Shown here one piece after another: positions 8,206 through 17,670 of a stretch of DNA of 64,000 bases. The stretch's first letter is position 1, and every line of letters begins with the position of its first letter. The stretch lies in the NCBI GenBank assembly GCA_902627495.1, contig CACOJS010000008.1, forward strand, positions 19,253-83,252. Reading direction: 5' to 3'. The DNA comes from Hydrogenophilales bacterium. Its GTDB lineage: Bacteria > Pseudomonadota > Gammaproteobacteria > Burkholderiales > Eutrophovitaceae. The translations under genes and the position numbers were made by a program. The notes under the pieces are model-generated. The model saw nothing but the letters and a program-made list of their open reading frames with translations. It made no database searches and was not told the DNA's origin.

Positions 8206-8772
8206 ATGTCAAAAATTATCGCAACTGAAGTGAGAACGGGGAACCTTATTGTCCTGCAAAACAAAGTGTACCGTGTCCTAAAGTCCCACCATGTTCATGT
8301 TGGAGGTAGAGGGGGAGCTTTCATGCAAGTAGAATTGAGAGAATTAGAGAGTGGAACAAAAAAGAATGAAAGATTAAGGTCTGAAGATAAAATTGAACGT
8401 GCTTTTGTGGAATCCAAAGAAATGCAATACCTCTATCAAGATGGGGAAAACTATGTTTTCATGGATCAACAGACCTTCGAACAAACTAACATATCTCAAG
8501 AGTTACTTGAAAATCAAGCTGGCTATCTGATACCCAATACTGAAGCTCAGATTAACTTTTATAATGAAAAACCAATTGGAATACAATTACCTGCAAGCAT
8601 CTCCCTTAAGGTAATTGAGACAGAACCTAGCTTAAAAAATGCGACTGCTACAGGGTCTTATAAACCTGCTAAAGTTGAAACAGATATTACAATAATGGTT
8701 CCACAATTTATAAATGAAGGAGATAAAATTAAAGTAAATACAGAAACTGGAGAATACATGGAGCGTGCCTAG
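8206..8772 (+). CDS. efp: Translation elongation factor P
   Basis: 188 aa with the three beta-barrel domains of EF-P. It relieves ribosome stalling at polyproline by binding between the P and E sites. The modified loop reads VHVGGRGGAF, so the residue at the tip is Arg35, not the Lys of E. coli-type EF-P; the flanking Pro is also absent. The C-terminal signature (KPAKVETDITIMVPQFINEGDKIKVNTETGEY) is typical. The overall sequence looks closer to alphaproteobacterial-type EF-P than to the E. coli or Pseudomonas proteins. It is a single gene, convergent with nagZ 18 bp away. Confidence 0.95.
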   Translation: MSKIIATEVRTGNLIVLQNKVYRVLKSHHVHVGGRGGAFMQVELRELESGTKKNERLRSEDKIERAFVESKEMQYLYQDGENYVFMDQQTFEQTNISQELLENQAGYLIPNTEAQINFYNEKPIGIQLPASISLKVIETEPSLKNATATGSYKPAKVETDITIMVPQFINEGDKIKVNTETGEYMERA

Positions 8773-8790
8773 ACTAGATTAAATATAGCA

Positions 8791-9822
8791 CTATGACCAA
8801 GACAGTTCCTCTATTGAATTAACAGCAGTAGTATATGACTTTGTCAATACCTCAGCATTTACCTTAGTTTCTAACTCCCCTCTTAACTTATCAACTCTTT
8901 TCACTGATTGACTATCTGTCGGGTTTTTTTTCTCAAAATGTGAGAGCAATTTATCTGAGCCAATGGGATTATTGCACACTAGAACAATGTCACAACCAGC
9001 ATCTATAGCCCGATCACCTCGACTTTCTATGCTGCCAGCATTAGAGGCACCTTCCATACTAAGGTCATCACTAAAGATAACCCCTTTAAACCCTAGCCTT
9101 TCTCGCAATATAACCTGCAACCATTCTTGAGAAAATCCAACAGGGTATTGGTCAATGGACGGAAATATGATATGAGCTGGCATTATCGCCGAGATTCCAT
9201 TTTCAATAAGATTTATATAAGGAACAATATCTCTGGTTAACACTTCACTGTAGCTACGATCATCAGTAACAACCTGCAAGTGGGAGTCTCCTCGAGCAAA
9301 ACCGTGTCCAGGAAAATGTTTCCCCACTGCTATGCTACCACTCTTCCTTAATCCTCGCATAATGGAAAGACTGAGATCTCCGACAACATGAGGATCAGAA
9401 TGAAGTGCACGGTCACCGATCACACCACTATTACCATAATCAAGATCTAAGACCGGAGTAAAACTAAAATCTATACCGCAATCTATTAACTCTTTACCTA
9501 TAACAACCCCAATCATTTCAGCAAGGTATTGGGCATATTCTTTATCATTATTCCATAACTCTCCAAGCACTCTCATGGGAGGAATACGAGTAAAACCTCT
9601 TTTAAATCTTTGAACCCTACCTCCTTCATGATCCACTGCCACGAGAAGAGAAGGTGCTTTAATTTGTTTGATCTCACGGCATAACGCGCAAATTTGCTCG
9701 GGGGACGAAAAATTTCTACTAAATAAAATGACGCCGCAACAATTTGGATTAGACAGTCTTTTAATATCATTTTTGGTCAGCTTCAACCCCTCAATATCCA
9801 ACATTATCTTGTAATGTGTCAT
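8791..9822 (-). CDS. nagZ: Beta-N-acetylhexosaminidase (GH3, peptidoglycan recycling)
   Basis: 343 aa, normal for NagZ. It removes GlcNAc from GlcNAc-anhydroMurNAc peptides in the cytoplasm during cell-wall recycling. The GH3 NagZ signature KHFPGHG is at 168-174, with the acid/base His; the nucleophile Asp is in FSDDLSMEGA near residue 252; VDHEGGRVQRF near 64 binds substrate. The start overlaps the acpS stop by 4 bp, so it is the last gene of the lepA-to-nagZ operon. Downstream is efp in the opposite direction. Confidence 0.93.
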   Translation of the reverse strand: MTHYKIMLDIEGLKLTKNDIKRLSNPNCCGVILFSRNFSSPEQICALCREIKQIKAPSLLVAVDHEGGRVQRFKRGFTRIPPMRVLGELWNNDKEYAQYLAEMIGVVIGKELIDCGIDFSFTPVLDLDYGNSGVIGDRALHSDPHVVGDLSLSIMRGLRKSGSIAVGKHFPGHGFARGDSHLQVVTDDRSYSEVLTRDIVPYINLIENGISAIMPAHIIFPSIDQYPVGFSQEWLQVILRERLGFKGVIFSDDLSMEGASNAGSIESRGDRAIDAGCDIVLVCNNPIGSDKLLSHFEKKNPTDSQSVKRVDKLRGELETKVNAEVLTKSYTTAVNSIEELSWS

Positions 9823-10211
9823 TGGAGATCATCCTTTTCGGTTACAACCATTGAACATGATAAATTCTTTTCGTGTGAAATAGAAAGGTGAATAGCACTT
9901 ATAGACAAATCGGAGATATATGTTTGAAGGCTTACATCAAATTGGAAAAAAGGGGCATTCAGTTCTGAACTTACAACTGTAATGTTTCGGAAAAGAACGG
10001 GGGTTCTGAGGCCAACCTTTAAAGCTTTGCCTAACGCCTCTTTAGCTGAGAATCGGCTAGCTAGGTAACTATCCTTTAATTTTATTCTCTGATATTCATC
10101 AATTTCTCTATCTGTTAAAATCTTTCTGATAAACCTAGCCTCAGTCTTTTCGCGAACCAAAGCAATACGCGAATGTTCAACTACATCAACACCTATTCCA
10201 AAAATCATCAA
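9819..10211 (-). CDS. acpS: Holo-[acyl-carrier-protein] synthase
   Basis: 130 aa. It transfers 4'-phosphopantetheine from CoA to acyl carrier protein. Motif 1 is at the N-terminus (FGIGVDVVEHSRI, with the Mg-binding Asp9), and motif 2 is RFSAKEALGKAL near residues 53-64 with the second metal ligand Glu. The gene overlaps pdxJ upstream and nagZ downstream by 4 bp each, so translation is coupled. pdxJ-acpS adjacency is general in proteobacteria. Confidence 0.94.
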   Translation of the reverse strand: MMIFGIGVDVVEHSRIALVREKTEARFIRKILTDREIDEYQRIKLKDSYLASRFSAKEALGKALKVGLRTPVLFRNITVVSSELNAPFFQFDVSLQTYISDLSISAIHLSISHEKNLSCSMVVTEKDDLQ

Positions 10212-10957
10212 TTATAAACCTTTGATACGATCGTTTTGTATTCACTTATCGTGTTGGAAAAGCCCTTTTTTAAACTATCAACAATAATTGCATGACCAAT
10301 GGATACTTCGTCAATTCCTTGTACAGCATTAAGAAACAAGGGGAGATTTTCCTTATTCAGATCATGTCCAGCATTAAGGCCTAAGCCCACTTCTTTAGCA
10401 ATTCTACCTGACTTCACGTATCTATCTAATTCATGGTCTGGATTTCCATGACCAAAAGCTTTGGAATATGGCTCGGTGTATAGCTCCACCCTGTCAGCCC
10501 CCAGTTCAGCTGCCAATCTGATATTTTTAGGGTTGGGATCCACAAACAAACTGACTCTAACGCCTCTTCCCTTCAATTTTTGAATAATCGGGTGCAACAG
10601 GTCACCATTCTTGACAAGGTCCCAACCTTCATTTGACGTTAGTGTATCAATACTATCAGGCACAAAAGTACACTGAGTAGGTGGATACTGGTCAACTATC
10701 GATATCAAATTATGAAAAGGATTTCCTTCAATATTAAATTCTATACTCGCATTAATTGTTTTTAAGAATTCAGTTATAGCAGCAACATCCCGAATAGTTG
10801 TGTGTCGCTGATCTGGCCTCGGATGAACAGTAACGCCATCAGCTCCACTATCAACTGCCATTTTTACGAATTCTATTAGATTGGGAAAACCAGAATCTCG
10901 TGAGTTACGCAAAAGTGCTACTTTGTTAACATTAACACTCAATTTTGTCATTATCAA
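10208..10957 (-). CDS. pdxJ: Pyridoxine 5'-phosphate synthase
   Basis: 249 aa TIM barrel. It condenses 1-deoxy-D-xylulose 5-phosphate and 3-amino-2-oxopropyl phosphate in vitamin B6 synthesis. Signatures: LSVNVNKVALLRNSRDSG at the start, DGVTVHPRPDQRH near 40-52, FNIEGNP near 75, FVPD, and GLNAGHDLN near 193. The end is marked by SIGHAIIVDSLKKG, the phosphate-binding segment. It overlaps recO (upstream) and acpS (downstream) by 4 bp. Confidence 0.95.
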   Translation of the reverse strand: MIMTKLSVNVNKVALLRNSRDSGFPNLIEFVKMAVDSGADGVTVHPRPDQRHTTIRDVAAITEFLKTINASIEFNIEGNPFHNLISIVDQYPPTQCTFVPDSIDTLTSNEGWDLVKNGDLLHPIIQKLKGRGVRVSLFVDPNPKNIRLAAELGADRVELYTEPYSKAFGHGNPDHELDRYVKSGRIAKEVGLGLNAGHDLNKENLPLFLNAVQGIDEVSIGHAIIVDSLKKGFSNTISEYKTIVSKVYN

Positions 10958-11697
10958 ATATCCTTATGGACCTTCAAGAGTTCTCGACTATGTAAAACTT
11001 TTCCCCCCAAGTGATATTGAATCATATGTCTCATTAATTGCTTACTTTCAAATAGTGTTCTAGGATCTCTGAAATCATTTTGATCGATGTCACTCAATGT
11101 TTTACCATGAACAAGAAAAACCGGCTCTTTTGTTTTTGGTGATTTGACTGGCCCCAATTCTGGATCGTAAGTATACATGCCCATAGGATCAATTAAACTG
11201 TTCTCTACCGCATCTTTGTCTAACTTTAATTGATACCCAAGTTCCTTAAGCATATTTTTTTCAAACTTACGTAATATAATAGCTACTTTCTTTGAATTAC
11301 CTAGTGCTTCAATGGTACTGCTATATTCAAGAAATAATTGATCATAAGGGTCGTCCTTGGGCAACAGATTAATTAAAAGTTCGTTTATATAGAAGCCGCA
11401 TATCAAGGGCAAACCTCGAAGGATTGGATAGCCACCCAGCCATTCTGCTCTATAAAGACTCTTCAGTTCGTTTTTTCCTGACCACTCAAGTTCAAGAGGT
11501 TGAAACGGTAGGATTGTACTCCGCAGCAAGGAGTTAGGCCGTTTTGCCCCTTTGGCAATCAATGACACTCTACCCAAAACCTTTGTAAAAGCCTCTACTA
11601 TCAAACTTGTTTCCTTATAAGGATAGGTGTGAAGTACAAAGCCATCACTATCAATCCGGCTTTGCAATTGAGACTTGGTGCCCTCTGTTTTTTTCAT
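10954..11697 (-). CDS. recO: DNA repair protein RecO
   Basis: 247 aa. RecO anneals single strands and, with RecR (and RecF), loads RecA on SSB-coated DNA. The N-terminal OB fold reads GFVLHTYPYKETSLIVEAFTKVLGRVSLIAKGAKRP, the characteristic part. The C-terminal helical part is divergent, as usual, and lacks the Cys4 zinc motif seen in some homologues. It overlaps both era and pdxJ by 4 bp and has the expected position in the rnc-era-recO operon. Confidence 0.93.
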   Translation of the reverse strand: MKKTEGTKSQLQSRIDSDGFVLHTYPYKETSLIVEAFTKVLGRVSLIAKGAKRPNSLLRSTILPFQPLELEWSGKNELKSLYRAEWLGGYPILRGLPLICGFYINELLINLLPKDDPYDQLFLEYSSTIEALGNSKKVAIILRKFEKNMLKELGYQLKLDKDAVENSLIDPMGMYTYDPELGPVKSPKTKEPVFLVHGKTLSDIDQNDFRDPRTLFESKQLMRHMIQYHLGGKVLHSRELLKVHKDI

Positions 11698-12578
11698 GAC
11701 ATTAAATCACGCAAATTTGCATCACTATCCACCCAACCAGCATGAACCTTCACCCAAACTTCAAGAAATATTTTTTTTAAAAATTTCTTTTCAATGCTCA
11801 AGCGAGCTGATGAAACGATTTTCTTGAGCATTTCGCCATTCTTACCAACGACGATACCTTTATGATTTTTTTGATCAACAATAATATTAACTTTAATTTT
11901 TGACAATTTATCGAATTCATCTATTTTTTCCACAATAACTCCACATTTGTATGGAATTTCTTCTCCCAAAAAAAGATAAAGTTTTTCTCTTATAAACTCC
12001 CGAATATAGAAAGTTTTATCTCTATTTGTTTTAAAATTAATATCAAACATTGGTTCCCCGGTATCCAAATAATTTGCAATCGCATTTATCAAAGATTTCA
12101 CACCATTATTTCGCAGAGCACTTATTGGAACTATCTCACTAAAATTATATCTAGTTTTTACCGAATCAATGAATGGAAGAATTAGATTTTTATTTTCCAT
12201 TACGTCAATTTTATTAATCACTAAAAACACATTTACTCGATCAGACACTCCCTCCAATTGCTTTAAATCGGAAAAATCCCATTTCAAAGCGTCTATGATT
12301 AGAAGGACAACGTTAGCATTGCCTATACAATTCTTAACTGTACGATTCATAACAACATTCATTTTACGTCTGAACTTATACTGAAACCCCGGGGTATCAT
12401 AAAATGCAATTTGCAGCCCTGGTTGGTTTAAAACTCCTAAAATCCGATGACGAGTTGTTTGTGGCCGCCGAGATACAATGCTCAACTTTTCACTAATAAG
12501 CATGTTTAGCAAGGTAGACTTTCCCACATTGGGTCTACCAATGAGAGTAACTGATCCAACCTTAAATTTATTGTTCAA
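11694..12578 (-). CDS. era: GTPase Era
   Basis: 294 aa. Era is an essential GTPase that binds the 3' end of 16S rRNA during 30S assembly. G1 is GRPNVGKST (14-22), G2 the RRPQTTRHRI segment, G3 DTPGF (61-65) and G4 NKID (122-125). The C-terminal KH domain carries the GVIVGKNGEMLKKI loop (GxxG) near residues 228-241. It overlaps rnc by 11 bp at its start and recO by 4 bp at its end. Confidence 0.96.
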   Translation of the reverse strand: MNNKFKVGSVTLIGRPNVGKSTLLNMLISEKLSIVSRRPQTTRHRILGVLNQPGLQIAFYDTPGFQYKFRRKMNVVMNRTVKNCIGNANVVLLIIDALKWDFSDLKQLEGVSDRVNVFLVINKIDVMENKNLILPFIDSVKTRYNFSEIVPISALRNNGVKSLINAIANYLDTGEPMFDINFKTNRDKTFYIREFIREKLYLFLGEEIPYKCGVIVEKIDEFDKLSKIKVNIIVDQKNHKGIVVGKNGEMLKKIVSSARLSIEKKFLKKIFLEVWVKVHAGWVDSDANLRDLMS

Positions 12579-13251
12579 TAATTTTTATTGCTAGTCGGGC
12601 GGCATCCTGCTCAGCAGCTCTACGACTGGCACCTTTTCCTTTTGAAGTGATATTAAGTTTGGGTATACTACAACAAACCTCAAATGTCTGCTTATGGGCA
12701 AGCCCAGTAACTGCTTGAATCTCATAGGAAGGAGGGCTAAGATTCCTTCCTTGGAGGATCTCCTGAAGAGTTGTTTTCGGATCTTTTTTTGTGGTCAAAC
12801 CTCTGGGATCACTAATCATAGACTCAAATAGTTGGCAGATGATTTTTTCAACTGCCCGCCATCCACCATCTAAATAAATAGCACCCATTACGGCTTCAAA
12901 CGCATCAGCCTGTATGGATGGTTTTTTAAAACCCTCTGAGTTAATCTCCCCAGTCCCCATCATGAGAAATGATTGTAAATTAAGCTTAATTGCCACTTTA
13001 CACAAAGAATTCTGATTAACTAAATTAGATCGGAAACGTGATAAATCACCTTCTTTCATATAGTCAAAATCCTGATAGAGCTTATTAGCTATCACGCAAT
13101 TAAGAACTGCATCGCCTAGAAACTCTAGCCTCTCATTATTCTTGGGTCCATACGACCTATGAGTTAAGGCCTCCCTTAATAAAGTTGGGTTTTTAAACTT
13201 ATACCCCAACCCCTTTTGAAATTTATCAAATGATGTTCTTATCATAATCAA
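12568..13251 (-). CDS. rnc: Ribonuclease III
   Basis: 227 aa. RNase III cleaves double-stranded RNA in rRNA and mRNA processing. The family signature NERLEFLGDAVL is at residues 39-50, with catalytic Asp/Glu also seen downstream (QADAFEAVMGAIYLDGG near 112-128). The double-stranded RNA-binding domain is at about 152-225 (DPKTTLQEILQGRNLSPPSY, then GKGASRRAAEQDAA). The gene lies between lepB and era, the conserved order; rnc is often autoregulated by cleavage in its own leader in other bacteria, which I cannot show here. Confidence 0.96.
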   Translation of the reverse strand: MIMIRTSFDKFQKGLGYKFKNPTLLREALTHRSYGPKNNERLEFLGDAVLNCVIANKLYQDFDYMKEGDLSRFRSNLVNQNSLCKVAIKLNLQSFLMMGTGEINSEGFKKPSIQADAFEAVMGAIYLDGGWRAVEKIICQLFESMISDPRGLTTKKDPKTTLQEILQGRNLSPPSYEIQAVTGLAHKQTFEVCCSIPKLNITSKGKGASRRAAEQDAARLAIKIIEQ

Positions 13252-13292
13252 ACCGGAGCCTCACAAGCGATAAACTACCCGGCAAACAATAA

Positions 13293-14090
13293 CTACATAA
13301 TGCGTGTTCCCACACGTTTAAAATCATTAAAATTCCACCATACAAAAAATGCCTTACCAACAATATTTTTTTCGGGAACAAACCCCCAATATCGACTGTC
13401 GGAACTTGAATCTCTGTTATCACCCAACACAAAATAATGATTCTCTGGTATTTTGCAGCTAAACCCTGACCTTTCAAATGTACAATTTTCTCGACCTTGA
13501 AAAGATCTAACAGATGATAATCGTATCGGTGGTACGTTCTCCTTAACTTGAACCTTAAAGGTGTTTTCATCAATAGTTTCGTAGTATCTTTTTTTTCTTT
13601 GCGATGAGAAATCCCTCTCTAGATCATCTCCAAGAGCTTTTATAACGATATTTTGCCCATTTATCTTTAATTTTTTGTTTATGTAACTGACCTCATCACC
13701 AGGAAGACCTATCACTCTCTTTATATAATCTATTTTTGGGTTAACTGGATACTTAAAGACCATTACATCACCTCTCTGTGGAAGGTTCATCTCCACCAAC
13801 TTAACATTTAAGACCGGGAACCGAATACCATAGGTAAATTTATTTACAAGGATAAAGTCTCCTATCTTTAACGTAGGAATCATTGAACCAGATGGTATTT
13901 TAAACGGTTCAACTAAAAATGATCTAAGGCAGAAAACCAATAGTATTACTGGAAAAAAACTTTTAGAATATTCAACCCACCACGGATCTTTATCGTCAGA
14001 GTCCCGATATCTTGACAATAAGATTCGATCTAACACCCAGATGGTTGCTGTAAGCACCAGCAGACTCAACATCACAAGAGGAAAATTCAT
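13293..14090 (-). CDS. lepB: Signal peptidase I
   Basis: 265 aa. It cleaves signal peptides of exported proteins at the outer face of the inner membrane. Two N-terminal hydrophobic segments (about 1-20 and 43-60) are followed by box B PSGSM with the nucleophile Ser69, box D DYIKRVIGLPGD with the general base Lys124, and box E GDNRDSSSDSRYWGFV near the end. It lies 30 bp after lepA and 41 bp before rnc. Confidence 0.96.
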   Translation of the reverse strand: MNFPLVMLSLLVLTATIWVLDRILLSRYRDSDDKDPWWVEYSKSFFPVILLVFCLRSFLVEPFKIPSGSMIPTLKIGDFILVNKFTYGIRFPVLNVKLVEMNLPQRGDVMVFKYPVNPKIDYIKRVIGLPGDEVSYINKKLKINGQNIVIKALGDDLERDFSSQRKKRYYETIDENTFKVQVKENVPPIRLSSVRSFQGRENCTFERSGFSCKIPENHYFVLGDNRDSSSDSRYWGFVPEKNIVGKAFFVWWNFNDFKRVGTRIM

Positions 14091-14120
14091 ATTTTCATAT
14101 CCCTTTTTCTATCTTTACAA

Positions 14121-15914
14121 CTATTTGCCACTTGCTTTCAAGACAGCTAAAAATGCCTCTTGTGGTATCTCAACGGACCCAACTTGTTTCATTCGGCGCT
14201 TCCCTGCCTTTTGTTTCTCTAAGAGCTTTTTTTTTCGCGTAATATCACCACCGTAACATTTTGCTAGAACATTTTTCCTTAACGCTTTAACTGTTTCCCT
14301 CGTCAAAATTTTTGACCCAATTGCAGCTTGAACTGCAATGTCAAACATTTGTCTCGGAATTAACTCCTTCATTTTTGAGGCGACTTCTCTTCCCCTACTA
14401 ACAGAACTTTCCCGGTGAACAATGAGGGATAGTGCATCCACTTTCTCTGAGTTGATCAGTATATCTAGTTTTACAAGATCTGAACTTCGAAAATCTAAAA
14501 ATTCATAATCCAGGGATGCATAGCCTCTTGATACCGACTTTAGTCTATCAAAAAAATCCACAACAACCTCATTTAACGGTAACTCATAACTCAAGAGGAC
14601 CTGTTTACCAAGATACTGCATATTTTTTTGGATACCTCGTCTATTATTGCAAAGGGTCATTACCGGACCAACAAAACTTCCAGGAACTAATATAGTTGCT
14701 AAGATAATTGGCTCCCTGAACTCATTTATTTTAGCCGTCTCTGGCAACTTAGAGGGATTATCGATTTCCACGACAACGCCATCTTTGGATAAAACCTGGT
14801 AAACAACCGTTGGTGCTGTGGTAATCAGGTTCATATTGAACTCTCTCTCCAACCGTTCCTGAACGATATCCATATGCAATAACCCTAGGAAGCCACATCT
14901 AAATCCGTAGCCAAGAGCTTGAGACGTTTCAGGTTCATACTTTAAAGCTGAATCATTTAAATATAACTTTTCCAGTGCATCACGTAGATTTTCATAGTCG
15001 CTCGAGTCTATCGGATATAATCCCGCAAAAACCTGTGCCTTTACTTCCTTAAAACCGGGTAGAGGTGCAGCAGCACCATTGATACCACTGGTGATAGTGT
15101 CTCCGACACGAGCTGCAGTAAGCACCTTTATTCCAGAAACAATGAATCCCACCTCCCCTGCCTTAAGGCCATCACGCGAACTTGGCTTAGGTGTAAAAAC
15201 ACCCACATCCTCGCACTGGTAGATCATATTAGTTGACATCAATCTAATTTTATCTTTTTTCTTAATTTCTCCATCAAATACCCGGACCAACATTACTACA
15301 CCAACATAATTATCAAACCATGAATCAATTATTAATGCCTTAAAACTACCATTTAGTTCCCCGACTGGAGATGGCACCTCCTTTACAATTAACTCAAGTA
15401 CATCTTCGATTCCGATACCAGTTTTAGCACTTACCTCTAATGCATCCTGGGCGGGTATGCCAATAATATCTTCTATTTCTTCTATTACTCGACTTGGTTC
15501 AGCCGACGGCAAGTCAATTTTATTCAGCACAGGCAATACCTCTACGCCTCCTTCAACTGCCGTGTAACAATTTGCAACTGTCTGAGCTTCCACCCCCTGC
15601 GATGCATCTATAACAAGTAGTGCTCCTTCACATGCTGATAAAGAACGAGACACCTCGTAGCTAAAATCAACATGCCCTGGGGTGTCGATCAAATTTAATT
15701 GATACGTGAATCCATCATTTGCCTTATAGTTAAGGGCAACCGTCTGGGCTTTGATGGTGATTCCACGTTCACGCTCTAAATCCATAGAATCTAATACCTG
15801 CTCCTCCATTTGTCGCTTGTCAAGTGCACCGCAAAATTGAATAAACCTGTCTGCAAGCGTTGATTTTCCGTGGTCAACATGAGCAATTATTGAAAAGTTG
15901 CGAATTTTATCCAT
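14121..15914 (-). CDS. lepA: Elongation factor 4 (LepA), back-translocating GTPase
   Basis: 597 aa, standard length. G1 is AHVDHGKST (11-19), G2 RERGIT, G3 DTPGH, and G4 NKID. Domains II, III and V follow EF-G, ending in the LepA-specific C-terminal domain ([26 protein letters not shown] split over the last 50 residues). It is the first gene of the operon lepA-lepB-rnc-era-recO-pdxJ-acpS-nagZ. The protease gene upstream ends about 130 bp before the start. Confidence 0.97.
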   Translation of the reverse strand: MDKIRNFSIIAHVDHGKSTLADRFIQFCGALDKRQMEEQVLDSMDLERERGITIKAQTVALNYKANDGFTYQLNLIDTPGHVDFSYEVSRSLSACEGALLVIDASQGVEAQTVANCYTAVEGGVEVLPVLNKIDLPSAEPSRVIEEIEDIIGIPAQDALEVSAKTGIGIEDVLELIVKEVPSPVGELNGSFKALIIDSWFDNYVGVVMLVRVFDGEIKKKDKIRLMSTNMIYQCEDVGVFTPKPSSRDGLKAGEVGFIVSGIKVLTAARVGDTITSGINGAAAPLPGFKEVKAQVFAGLYPIDSSDYENLRDALEKLYLNDSALKYEPETSQALGYGFRCGFLGLLHMDIVQERLEREFNMNLITTAPTVVYQVLSKDGVVVEIDNPSKLPETAKINEFREPIILATILVPGSFVGPVMTLCNNRRGIQKNMQYLGKQVLLSYELPLNEVVVDFFDRLKSVSRGYASLDYEFLDFRSSDLVKLDILINSEKVDALSLIVHRESSVSRGREVASKMKELIPRQMFDIAVQAAIGSKILTRETVKALRKNVLAKCYGGDITRKKKLLEKQKAGKRRMKQVGSVEIPQEAFLAVLKASGK

Positions 15915-16042
15915 TTTTTTGGAGGAATTAAATGCCCTGAAAGTCTAGAGGAAAGACATAATAACAGGCGGCAATGATTTCTCCACCTATTCACATAAAA
16001 TCTCTACCAATGTATGACCAAAGAAAGTCATTAGGAAGAGTT

Positions 16043-17443
16043 TTACTTGGGGAGCCTTATGGGAACGTAGATAGACCCATCTCCTCTTTTTACTAGTAAC
16101 GCCACGCTTCTTGATTTGTCATATTTTTTCATTAATTTCTTCAACTGATCAATCGTCGTTACATCATTGTTATTTATTGCAATAACCACATCGCCTTCTC
16201 TTATTCCGGAGTTAGCGGCGGGTCCGCGAACACCAATGACTAATAGCCCACCTGTTAAAGATAACTCTTCTTTTTGATCACTGCTAAGCGGGGCCAATCG
16301 AAGCCCTAATCTATCAACAGTATCATTCTTCGAAGTGTTAGCAGAACTGTCAGAATTACTGTTACTTGCGATAGGATCATCAGGGATTTCACCAACAACT
16401 AATTGAATACTTTGCATCTTTCCTTTTCTCCAAACCTCTACCGTAACCTTAGTTCCTGGTTTGGTTTGAGCCACTATTCTAGGTAAGTCTCCAACTGATT
16501 CAACATTTTTTCCGTTAAATTTTAGAATAACATCGGAGGTTTCTATACCAGCGCGAGCTGCTGGTCCTCCACTTTGAACTGAATTAACCAAAGCTCCTTC
16601 TGCCTTTTCTAGACCAAAAGACTCAGCCAGGTCTTTTGTGACCTGCTGTATCACGACTCCAATACGCCCTCGGCTGACTCGGCCTGTTGTTCTCAATTGC
16701 TCCGCTACGTCAACCGCAACGTCAATTGGTATAGCAAAGGAAAGACCCATGAAGCCCCCGGTACGACTATAAATTTGTGAATTTATACCAACGACCTCAC
16801 CAGCCAAGTTGAAAAGAGGTCCCCCTGAATTGCCTGGATTGATCGCCACGTCTGTTTGAATAAATGGGACATAGTTTTCCTGAGGGAGGGACCTTCCTTT
16901 AGCACTAACTATCCCGGCAGTTACACTGTTCTCAAACCCAAACGGGGCACCTATGGCCAACACCCACTCACCTACCTTGAGTTTATCAGGATGACCTATT
17001 TTGACCTTCGGAAGATCAGAAGCCTCTATTTTTATGACCGCAATGTCAGTTCTTTTATCAAAACCAATTACCTTTGCAACAAACTCTCTTTTATCGGTTA
17101 GCTTGACTGTTATCTCAGTTGTGTTCTCCACCACGTGGGCATTGGTCAGTATTAACCCATCTTGGCCCAATATGAATCCCGATCCTCGAGAGACGCTCTG
17201 TTGTTGGCCTCGTGGATTTTCCTGTGGTCCAAACCGCCGGTACCATTCGTAAAAAGGGTCGTTTTCAGGCACTGGGGAAGCACCAGAACCTCCACTACTA
17301 CGTTGTCCAGTAATGTTAACCACCGTAGCACCATATTCCTCAACTAAACCAGTAAAATCAGGGAGCTCTACCCCACTTGCTGGCACCAACCAACCTAACA
17401 AAACAAAGCTGATAAAAATTTTCTTAAACAAAACCGATGTCAT
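16043..17443 (-). CDS. degP: Do-like periplasmic serine protease (DegP/MucD type)
   Basis: 466 aa. A signal peptide spans about residues 1-24. The trypsin-like domain has the triad His103 (TNAHVVEN), Asp133 (KRTDIAVIKIE) and Ser206 (NPGNSGGPL). Two PDZ domains follow (about 265-345 and 375-466). These proteases degrade or refold misfolded envelope proteins. The position just before lepA matches mucD of Pseudomonas. The sigma-E/anti-sigma genes that often lie between nadB and mucD are absent: the next gene on the other side is nadB, divergent and 227 bp away. Confidence 0.93.
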   Translation of the reverse strand: MTSVLFKKIFISFVLLGWLVPASGVELPDFTGLVEEYGATVVNITGQRSSGGSGASPVPENDPFYEWYRRFGPQENPRGQQQSVSRGSGFILGQDGLILTNAHVVENTTEITVKLTDKREFVAKVIGFDKRTDIAVIKIEASDLPKVKIGHPDKLKVGEWVLAIGAPFGFENSVTAGIVSAKGRSLPQENYVPFIQTDVAINPGNSGGPLFNLAGEVVGINSQIYSRTGGFMGLSFAIPIDVAVDVAEQLRTTGRVSRGRIGVVIQQVTKDLAESFGLEKAEGALVNSVQSGGPAARAGIETSDVILKFNGKNVESVGDLPRIVAQTKPGTKVTVEVWRKGKMQSIQLVVGEIPDDPIASNSNSDSSANTSKNDTVDRLGLRLAPLSSDQKEELSLTGGLLVIGVRGPAANSGIREGDVVIAINNNDVTTIDQLKKLMKKYDKSRSVALLVKRGDGSIYVPIRLPK

Positions 17444-17670
17444 ATCTTATTACCTTACCTTTAATATATTGAATAATATGGTATTTTTCTTGCCCCTCAT
17501 TAGCTTCACCAATTGCCCACAAACGCTGACCAATTTATACTAGCCCGAAACCATTTAACCCCCCTTCGACTCAAGAGTATGGTGTCAAGTTCTATTATAA
17601 CCAATTTAAAATTCATTTTTCTTTAAAAGCGATATTATAATTACATAAAAATTCCCTTATTATTAAAACA

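Noticed and set aside
13226..13573. 115-codon minus-strand frame between lepB and rnc
   Set aside because: It lies in another frame inside lepB, which has all catalytic motifs.
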